The notes below the pieces were generated by a model. It saw only the letters and a program-made list of their open reading frames with translations. It was not told the origin of the DNA and did not search any database. DNA of 11,233 nt from Gemmatimonas sp. UBA2094 (GTDB lineage: Bacteria; Gemmatimonadota; Gemmatimonadetes; Gemmatimonadales; Gemmatimonadaceae), in the NCBI GenBank assembly GCA_002331565.1, contig DCZC01000059.1:1-11233 (forward strand), in the 5' to 3' direction. Of this stretch, positions 1 to 5,640 are shown piece by piece (position 1 is the stretch's first letter; every line of letters starts with the position of its first letter). The position numbers and the translations under genes are program-made.

Positions 1-1
1 G

Positions 2-1816
2 CCGCGCCGTGGAGCGGTGCAGGGCGAGGCCCGCGTGGAGCGATTCCCGTTCGGCGAGGTGAGTGCGCTGCTCGCCGGTACTCCGCCCGTGGCCGGCACG
101 GTGAGCGGGCAGGCGACGCTCGCCGGGGCGCGTTCGGCGCCACTCGTTGCATGGGACCTGGTGGCCGACTCCGTGGGGATGAACGGTTTCCGGTTGCCGC
201 CCATTTCCAGCACGGGGCGATACGCCGACCAACGGCTCACCGCGCAGGCCACGGTGCGCGATACGCTGGGTGGACGCCTGCAGGTGAGCGGGCAACTCCC
301 CGTCGACCTCACGATCGCCACCGTGGACAAGCGCCTGCTGTCGGACGCCGTGGTGGGGCGCGTCGACGTGTCGTCCCTGCGCCTCGAGGGGCTGCCGTTG
401 CGCGTGGACGGCGTTTCCCGCGTGCGCGGCGTGCTCGACGGGGCGCTCACGTTGGGCGGGACGTTCGAACGTCCGTCCGCCAGCGGACAGATCTCGCTGG
501 CCAACGCCGGCGCACGAGTGGACGATTTCGGCATCGAACCAGTCGATGGACGGCTCACCCTGCGTGCGAACGCTGACTCGCTCGTCCTTGAGTCGCTCGT
601 GATGCGCAGCGGCGGTGCAGGAGACACGGTGGGCGCGTCCGGTGTCCTGCGCTTCGGGGCTGGCGAGACGCCGGCCAGCGTGGACGTGCGCCTCACGGCG
701 CGCAATTTCATCGCCTCACGCCAGCGCGATGGCACCGATCTCGATGTGGGTGGGGCGCTGCGTGTGAGTGGTGCGCTCACGCGTCCGCAATTGAGTGGCA
801 CTTTGTACGTGCCGAGGGCGAACCTCGTCGTGGACCCACTGGGCGCGCGTGCCGCCCTCGATCTTTCGAGTGATGTGGCGCGCGCGCTGCTCGGGGCCGA
901 TGAGGTGCCGGTCGCCGAGACGGCGGCGCAATCGCTGCAACGGCTCGGCTCGCGCCTCACGGTGGCCGACGCGCGCATCGAACTCGGTAACGAAGTGTGG
1001 GTGCAGACACCCGAGTCGCGCGTCAATCTCGCTGGCGGACTCGATGTCACCATCACCGGTGATCTGCTGGCGCTCGATGGGGAGATTCGCGCCAATCGCG
1101 GACAGTACCGGCTCGAACTCGGGGTCGTGAATCGCAGCTTCAGCGTGGACTCCGGCCGCGTGCGTTTCTTCGGCAACAACGCGATCGCGCCCACACTCGA
1201 CATCACGGCGACCAACGTGGTGCGTGTTGCCGGCGGCAGCGAGGTGCCGGTACGCGTACACATCGGTGGGAACTACGACAAGCCGGTGCTCACGCTGTCG
1301 AGTACCGACCCGCTGTACGCCAGTGCTCCGGAGAGCGAAATCATCTCTCTCCTCATCTTCGGTGCGCCCACCTTCGCACTCGACGGGCAGAGTCAGAGCA
1401 CGGTACGCGCGGTGACGGGCATCCTGCTGCCGAGTGTCGGTGGGCTCGTGGAGGGCGCCCTGCAGCGGTGGTTGCCCGTGAACACCATTCAAGTGAGCGC
1501 CGGACGTGGCCAGCAGGAGACTGATATCACCGGCACCTCGCTTATCGACAATCTCAATTTCAGCATCAGCGCCGGGAAGCAATTCGGTGAGCGAACCTTC
1601 CTGCGCCTCAATACCGGTATCTGCCGCGGGGTGGGGTCGTCCACGCAGCGCGGCGCCAGCCTCTGGGGGGGCGTGGCCGCCGAATATCGCCTCGCGCGCA
1701 ACTGGTGGGGGCAGGTGGGCGTCGACCCCGGTTCGGCGCCGTGCACGCGTCCCGCAGGCGATGTGTTTCCGAAGCTGCAGTTCGGCTTTGATCTGTTCCG
1801 GGAGTGGATCTTCTAG
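2..1816 (+). CDS. tamB: TamB/YtfN-like translocation and assembly module protein, C-terminal part (5' truncated)
   Basis: The reading frame is open to the left edge, so the true start lies outside the window. The GTG at 17 is internal, and residues below count from it. About 604 residues of the C-terminal half are present. Known TamB proteins are anchored in the inner membrane, span the periplasm as a beta-rich hydrophobic groove, and work with TamA/BamA-type partners in outer-membrane protein assembly and lipid transport. The sequence shows long runs of alternating hydrophobic and polar beta-strand repeats (roughly 20-340). The conserved TamB-domain block follows: LDGEIRANRGQYRLE (353-367), a FFGNNAIAPTLDITA segment (384-398), and LSSTDPLYASAPESEIISLL with IFGAP after it (427-451). 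It ends FGFDLFREWIF, with the terminal aromatic residue usual for the family. Two cysteines (536, 576) lie in the last 70 residues. The stop is TAG. No TamA gene is visible here. Confidence in the family is high. Confidence 0.9.
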   Translation, partial: PRRGAVQGEARVERFPFGEVSALLAGTPPVAGTVSGQATLAGARSAPLVAWDLVADSVGMNGFRLPPISSTGRYADQRLTAQATVRDTLGGRLQVSGQLPVDLTIATVDKRLLSDAVVGRVDVSSLRLEGLPLRVDGVSRVRGVLDGALTLGGTFERPSASGQISLANAGARVDDFGIEPVDGRLTLRANADSLVLESLVMRSGGAGDTVGASGVLRFGAGETPASVDVRLTARNFIASRQRDGTDLDVGGALRVSGALTRPQLSGTLYVPRANLVVDPLGARAALDLSSDVARALLGADEVPVAETAAQSLQRLGSRLTVADARIELGNEVWVQTPESRVNLAGGLDVTITGDLLALDGEIRANRGQYRLELGVVNRSFSVDSGRVRFFGNNAIAPTLDITATNVVRVAGGSEVPVRVHIGGNYDKPVLTLSSTDPLYASAPESEIISLLIFGAPTFALDGQSQSTVRAVTGILLPSVGGLVEGALQRWLPVNTIQVSAGRGQQETDITGTSLIDNLNFSISAGKQFGERTFLRLNTGICRGVGSSTQRGASLWGGVAAEYRLARNWWGQVGVDPGSAPCTRPAGDVFPKLQFGFDLFREWIF

Positions 1817-1818
1817 TG

Positions 1819-1940
1819 CTGAGAACCGGCGATCAGCCACATCGGTCGTTCGCTGAAAACCGATAGCTGAAAGCTGATGACTCCCCTGCCGCCTGCGTGA
1901 TGCTCGGGGGAGCTCTCAGTCTTCAGCTTTCGGTCTTCAG
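1819..1940. repeat. Intergenic inverted minisatellite-like repeat (14-nt units)
   Basis: The gap between the convergent tamB and ubiB genes is filled by related CTGAARACCGAWAG-like units. One degenerate copy starts at 1819 (CTGAGAACCGGCG). The main element is an imperfect inverted repeat: left arm 1853-1886, loop 1887-1906, right arm 1907-1940. By hand, 27 of 34 arm positions are exactly complementary and two more would pair as G-U. Each arm holds two tandem 14-nt units. Read on the minus strand, the right arm is CTGAAGACCGAAAG followed by CTGAAGACTGAGAG. The right arm runs into the ubiB gene and encodes its last codons (K-T-E-S-stop). In RNA this would fold on either strand and could act as a bidirectional terminator, although no T-tract follows it. 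It may instead be a dispersed chromosomal repeat. Confidence 0.75.
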
Positions 1941-3392
1941 TGCTGTCGCGACAGACTGATTGTGTATTTCTCGCGACTCGAACGGCCACCACCGCTTCAC
2001 CACGGTGTACGCCGTCCCGGCGAGAGCGCCGAGGGTCGCGGCCCAGTTCACAACCGTCTCGCGCCGGCCGTTTTCGCCCAAGAGCGCCGCGATGAGTTCG
2101 TTGCGCATCCGCATGATCACCGGCGATGCCACCCGGATGCTGTTGAACCGGCGATCGTAGCGCGCGCCCACGCCTTCGATGAGCGCGGCGGTGCGCGCGA
2201 AGTACACGAGTTCGCCCGGCAGGACGATCGGCCAGTTGAACAGCTCGCGCATCACGCGGTCGGCCACCACGCGGGCGCGCTCGATCGTCGCCGTCTCGCT
2301 GTAGGCGATGTCGAGCAGCGCGTCTACCAGTGCCGTCATGGTCTCTGGCGGCGTTCCCGGTGCCACCATACCCAGGGCATAGAAGCCGTTGGCCGTGCCC
2401 GCGGCGTCCCGCCGGATGGCGGCGATGATGGTCTCGAACAGCGCCTTGCGGGTGGCCACCGGCACCTCGATCACCATGCCGAAGTCGAGCAACACGAGGC
2501 GGCCGCGCGTGTCCACCAGCAGGTTGCCCGGGTGTGGATCGGCGTGGAACACACCGTCGCGCAACATCATGCGCGCGTAGGTCTCGATGAGTATTTCGGT
2601 CAGCGCTTCGGCGCGCACGAGGCCCTGCGCGATCTGCGGATCGAGGCGGTCGATGCGCGTGCCCTCGATGTACTCGAGCACCAGCACGTCGCGCCGGGTG
2701 AGCGACGTCTCGACATCGGGAATGCGCAGGCGCTGCTCGTCAGCAAAACGCTCGCGCATGCGGAGGCAGTGCATGGCTTCGCGTTCGAAATCCATCTCCT
2801 CGCGCACGTGATGGTCGAACTCGTCGAGTACCACGCGGAAGCCCATCACATGCACGTGCGGCCAGCGCGCGTACACGCGGTTTACGATGAACCGTGACAG
2901 GCGCACGTCGCGATTGACGACCGCCTCCACTCCGGGCCGCAGCACCTTCACCACTACGTCGCGTCCTTCGAAGCGGGCGCGATACACCTGTCCCAGCGAG
3001 CCGGCGGCGATGGGGGCGCGGTTGAGGGCCTGCACGACGGCGTCGGGATGGGTGCCCCAGGCGTGCGTCAACGTGCGCTCGATGTCATCCCACGGCACCG
3101 GGGGCACGCGGTCGGTGAGCGTACTCAGCGCCTGGAGGTACGGCTCGGGAATGAGGTCGGCGCGACTGGCGAAGATCTGCGCCAGCTTGACGAAGGTGGG
3201 CCCCAACGCCGCGAGATCGCGCACGATGACGGTGGCGCGGCGTTCATGAAAGCGCTTCGAGCGGACGGCAGGCGCCCCGAACCAGAGCCAGCGCTTGCGG
3301 TCGCGCAGCAGTGACATCACCACCGGTACGATTCGCCACAGGATCAGTCCGAGTCGCGGAACCTCGCGCCACGGCACCTCACGTCCGGCCAT
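1923..3392 (-). CDS. ubiB: UbiB/ABC1/ADCK-family atypical protein kinase-like protein
   Basis: This 489-residue protein belongs to the UbiB (AarF/COQ8) family of membrane-associated atypical kinases/ATPases that support quinone and isoprenoid-lipid biosynthesis. Visible motifs, in order, are: a hydrophobic N-terminal stretch (14-29); the KxGQ-region signature as K69-L-A-Q72 within VKLAQIFASR; the A-rich loop PIAAGSLGQVY (127-137); the nucleotide-binding lysine K149 in VVVKVLRPG; the catalytic loop HADPHPGN (283-290); DFG (303-305); and a C-terminal hydrophobic segment (about 447-463). The canonical KxGQ reads KxAQ here, and the usual third Ala of the A-rich loop is Gly. The ATG at 3392 has GGGAG four bases upstream and overlaps the end of the SDR gene by 14 bp, which implies one transcript and coupled translation. 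The last codons lie inside an inverted repeat. The physiological substrate is unknown. The family call is firm, but a specific role in ubiquinone synthesis is not. Confidence 0.93.
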   Translation of the reverse strand: MAGREVPWREVPRLGLILWRIVPVVMSLLRDRKRWLWFGAPAVRSKRFHERRATVIVRDLAALGPTFVKLAQIFASRADLIPEPYLQALSTLTDRVPPVPWDDIERTLTHAWGTHPDAVVQALNRAPIAAGSLGQVYRARFEGRDVVVKVLRPGVEAVVNRDVRLSRFIVNRVYARWPHVHVMGFRVVLDEFDHHVREEMDFEREAMHCLRMRERFADEQRLRIPDVETSLTRRDVLVLEYIEGTRIDRLDPQIAQGLVRAEALTEILIETYARMMLRDGVFHADPHPGNLLVDTRGRLVLLDFGMVIEVPVATRKALFETIIAAIRRDAAGTANGFYALGMVAPGTPPETMTALVDALLDIAYSETATIERARVVADRVMRELFNWPIVLPGELVYFARTAALIEGVGARYDRRFNSIRVASPVIMRMRNELIAALLGENGRRETVVNWAATLGALAGTAYTVVKRWWPFESREIHNQSVATALKTES

Positions 3393-4347
3393 GCGACTCC
3401 CGGGCCTGCTGGAGGAGTTCGTCGGCGTCGAGCCCCGCCAATCGCGCCGAACGCATCCACAGCGCCTCGGCCCAGTCGTCGCGTCGCGCCGTGCGTGACG
3501 GGGTCTGCACCTGGCGCTTGCGCCAATATCGACCGCTTTCCTGTCGTGCTTCGTCGGCGCCCGACAGCCACACGAGGGTGTCGGCGCCCTGATCGGAGGG
3601 AATTGACACCACGTCCATGAGACCGCGCAGCAGGCGACCCAGGTGTCCGTTGTTGGTCGCGAAACGCGTGCGCACGACCCCCGGATGCATGGCGTGGCTC
3701 ACGACGCGGGCGGTGTCGAGACGACGCGAAAGGCTCCGCGTGAACCAGATGTTGAACAGCTTCGAATTCGCGTAGGCGCGCCAGCCGCCGAATTTGCGCC
3801 TGAGTTGCAGGTCGTCGAGGTCCACCTTCGCGTTCTCGTGCGCCCGGCTGGACACGTTGATCACCCGCGCCGGCGCGCCCGTGCCACTCGCTGCGTACAG
3901 CGACGGCAGGAGGAGAAGCGTGAGCGTGAAGTAGCTCAGGTGGTTCAGGGCAAACGTCTGCTCGAGGCCGTCCACCGTTTCGTGCCGGTCGAGAAACATC
4001 GCCCCGGCATTGTTGGCGAGCACGTGAATCTGCGGCTGCTCCCGGCGCAGCCGCGTGGCGAGGTCGCGCACGGCGTCCTGGCGCGAGAGATCGGCCACGA
4101 GCCACGTGATGTCGCGGCGCCCCGTCTCCGCCATGATGGCCCGGGCGGCTGCGCTGGTCTTGGCCTCGTTGCGGCCGATCATGACGACCCGTGCACCCGC
4201 TTCGGCGTATTGACGCGCGGCCGCCCGCCCGATGCCGTCACTGGCACCGGTGATCACCACCACGCGGTCGCGGAGGCGCAGATCGATCGATGGGGAGGGG
4301 GCGGCAGCGGCCATGCAGGCGGGTTGGGCAGGGGCACACGGGTCCAT
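3379..4347 (-). CDS. Short-chain dehydrogenase/reductase (retinol dehydrogenase/WWOX-like SDR)
   Basis: This 322-residue classical-type SDR oxidoreductase is predicted to be cytosolic and NAD(P)-dependent, with a Rossmann fold. Counting from the ATG at 4347, it shows TGASDGIG (33-40) for cofactor binding, an acidic-Leu-Ser turn (D86-L-S), NNAG (112-115), the catalytic serine in INVSS (163-167), the YxxxK pair Y192/K196 in AYANSK, and HPGVVRT (221-227) after the active site. The long R-x-H-E-N-x-K-x-D-L-D-D-L-Q segment between the Ser and the Tyr resembles retinol-dehydrogenase-type SDRs. The substrate cannot be read from sequence. The start is uncertain: the ATG at 4347 (322 aa) and the ATG at 4314 (311 aa) both lack a clear ribosome-binding site. 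I prefer 4347, which has a weak GGA about 6 bases upstream. A strong palindrome ends 19 bases before that start. The gene is first in an operon with ubiB and is transcribed divergently from deoC. Confidence 0.88.
   Translation of the reverse strand: MDPCAPAQPACMAAAAPSPSIDLRLRDRVVVITGASDGIGRAAARQYAEAGARVVMIGRNEAKTSAAARAIMAETGRRDITWLVADLSRQDAVRDLATRLRREQPQIHVLANNAGAMFLDRHETVDGLEQTFALNHLSYFTLTLLLLPSLYAASGTGAPARVINVSSRAHENAKVDLDDLQLRRKFGGWRAYANSKLFNIWFTRSLSRRLDTARVVSHAMHPGVVRTRFATNNGHLGRLLRGLMDVVSIPSDQGADTLVWLSGADEARQESGRYWRKRQVQTPSRTARRDDWAEALWMRSARLAGLDADELLQQARESHGRT
3397..3401 (-). promoter_or_regulatory. Ribosome-binding site for ubiB
   Basis: GGGAG on the minus strand, four bases before the ATG at 3392 and inside the 3' end of the SDR gene. 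It supports the chosen ubiB start and internal initiation within an SDR-ubiB transcript. Confidence 0.55.
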
Positions 4348-4366
4348 CGTCCGGATTGAAATTGAC

Positions 4367-4397
4367 GAAGGGAGCGACACATCGTGACGCTCCCTTC
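4367..4397. promoter_or_regulatory. 31-bp perfect-arm palindrome in the SDR/deoC divergent intergenic region
   Basis: The arms GAAGGGAGCG (4367-4376) and CGCTCCCTTC (4388-4397) are exact reverse complements. Inside them, after an A/A mismatch, CAC (4378-4380) pairs with GTG (4384-4386) around a 3-base centre. The centres of the two outer arms are 21 bp apart, about two helical turns, which suits a dimeric DNA-binding protein. As RNA it would form a very stable stem-loop in the SDR leader, 19 bases before the SDR ATG. It has no T-run on either side and is not positioned after a gene end, so a plain terminator is less likely than an operator or leader structure. No matching regulator gene is in the window. 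The function is inferred. Confidence 0.6.
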
Positions 4398-4574
4398 TGC
4401 AACCCCTTTCCAACGAAATCAGTTCGCAAAACTTCATATCCGGTTCACGATCGCCGTGAGCGTGATCCGACCGACCGTACCGAACGTGGCCGTGGCGTAC
4501 CCCCGCAGCACGATCGGGGTCGGCAACAGACCTGCGCCGAGTTGAGCGCGGAGCTCGATCCCCGTCTAGATTGC

Positions 4575-4579
4575 GAGGG
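4575..4579 (+). promoter_or_regulatory. Possible ribosome-binding site for deoC
   Basis: GAGGG lies only two bases before the ATG at 4582. That spacing is shorter than usual, so the start is not settled by this site alone. No better in-frame start with a Shine-Dalgarno-like sequence occurs before the conserved domain begins at about residue 38. Confidence 0.35.
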
Positions 4580-4581
4580 CC

Positions 4582-5631
4582 ATGACCGTCACTCCCTTGC
4601 ATGCACCCCGGCCGGTCCGCCCGGCGGATCCCTCTGGCACCGCAGCGCCGCGCTGGCCTTCGGGACTCTCCCCCGAAGTGCCCCCCGTACGCAACCCCGG
4701 CACCGCCCTCGACCTCTCGGTCGTGAAGGCCATCCGGGTGAACCGCAGCGCCGTCGAGCGCCGCACGGCCACCCTGCCGGGGCGCCGCTCGGTGAAAAAG
4801 GAATGGCAGGCCGCCTGGTTGCTGCGCACCATCGCCTGTATGGACCTCACCACGTTGTCCGGCGACGACTCCCCGGGCAACGTGCGGCGGCTGTGTGCCA
4901 AGGCCGCGCACCCCCTCAAGCCGGAGATCGTGAGCGCGCTGAGCGTGGCCGATCTCCATCTCACGACGGGCGCGGTGTGTGTCTATCACCGGTACGTCGC
5001 CACCGCCGTGGAAGCGCTGCAGGGCACGGGTATTCCGGTGGCGGCCGTGAGCACCGGCTTCCCGGCCGGGCTCTCGCCGTTCGAACAGCGGCTCGCTGAA
5101 ATCCGGGCGAGCGTCGCCGCTGGCGCCACGGAAATCGACATCGTCATTACCCGCGCCCACGTGCTCACGGGCAACTGGGAGGCGCTGTTCGATGAGGTGC
5201 GCGCCTTCCGCGACGCCTGCGGAGAGGCGCACATGAAGACCATTCTGGGGGTGGGCGAATTGGCCACGCTCACGAACGTTGCCCGCGCCAGCATGGTGGC
5301 CATGATGGCCGGCTCCGACTTCATCAAGACCAGTACGGGTAAGGAGACGTCCAACGCCACGTTGCCGGTGGGGCTCGTCATGACGCGCATGATTCGCGAC
5401 TTTGGCGAACGCACCGGTTACGAGGTGGGATTCAAGCCCGCCGGTGGAATCCGCACCGCGAAGCAGGCGCTCGACTGGCTCGTGCTCATGAAGGAAGAAC
5501 TCGGCGACCGCTGGCTGCGCCCCCATCTGTTCCGCTTCGGCGCCAGTGGCCTGCTCACCGACGTCGAGCGCCAACTCGAACATTTCGTGACGGGTCGCTA
5601 TGCGGCGGCCTATCGCCAACCGATGGTCTGA
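4582..5631 (+). CDS. deoC: Deoxyribose-phosphate aldolase (animal DERA-like long form)
   Basis: Class I aldolase that splits 2-deoxy-D-ribose 5-phosphate into glyceraldehyde 3-phosphate and acetaldehyde in the cytosol, the last step of deoxynucleoside breakdown. The 349 residues carry every expected active-site element. D186 is in EIDIVITR, the Schiff-base lysine K249 is in DFIKTSTGKE (246-255), and the second lysine K285 is in GFKPAGGIR (283-291). The phosphate-side segment is FRFGASGLL (317-325). From about residue 38 the sequence closely follows vertebrate DERA as I recall it, including VKKEWQAAWLL (71-81), DLTTLSGDD (88-96) and a VTGRYAA-type tail. With an offset of 31, K249 and K285 match human K218 and K254. 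It is longer than the roughly 250-residue E. coli type. Residues 1-37 are a Pro-rich extension of unknown role. The family VCVYP motif reads VCVYH (132-136). It is the first gene of an operon with the ALDH, which could remove the acetaldehyde product. Confidence 0.95.
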   Translation: MTVTPLHAPRPVRPADPSGTAAPRWPSGLSPEVPPVRNPGTALDLSVVKAIRVNRSAVERRTATLPGRRSVKKEWQAAWLLRTIACMDLTTLSGDDSPGNVRRLCAKAAHPLKPEIVSALSVADLHLTTGAVCVYHRYVATAVEALQGTGIPVAAVSTGFPAGLSPFEQRLAEIRASVAAGATEIDIVITRAHVLTGNWEALFDEVRAFRDACGEAHMKTILGVGELATLTNVARASMVAMMAGSDFIKTSTGKETSNATLPVGLVMTRMIRDFGERTGYEVGFKPAGGIRTAKQALDWLVLMKEELGDRWLRPHLFRFGASGLLTDVERQLEHFVTGRYAAAYRQPMV

Positions 5632-5635
5632 GGAG
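5630..5635 (+). promoter_or_regulatory. Ribosome-binding site for the ALDH gene
   Basis: GAGGAG overlaps the deoC TGA stop (5629-5631) and ends five bases before the ATG at 5641. The start is therefore well supported, and the two genes are very likely co-transcribed. Confidence 0.8.
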
Positions 5636-5640
5636 CAGTC

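Larger units (their letters stand above)
4348..4581. other. Divergent intergenic region between the SDR-ubiB and deoC operons
   Basis: This 234-bp region must carry promoters for both operons, but I could not identify convincing -35/-10 pairs. Its SDR-proximal part (about 4350-4440) is visibly more AT-rich than the surrounding genes and holds the 4367-4397 palindrome. The deoC-proximal part (4434-4565) has the third-position GC bias of coding DNA and may be a gene remnant. A GAGGG lies at 4575-4579, before the deoC ATG. Confidence 0.7.

Noticed and set aside
716..1840. 374-codon minus-strand open frame opposite tamB
   Set aside because: It is antisense to a recognisable TamB domain, and its translation is Arg/His/Glu-rich with no domain.
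1962..2897. 311-codon plus-strand open frame opposite ubiB
   Set aside because: It is a shadow frame of the UbiB gene, whose kinase-like motifs are intact on the other strand.
4542..4572. Possible deoC promoter, TTGAGC (4542-4547) and TAGATT (4567-4572)
   Set aside because: The spacer is 19 bp and the -10 match is poor. It would start transcription almost at the ATG, so I do not trust it without a mapped start.
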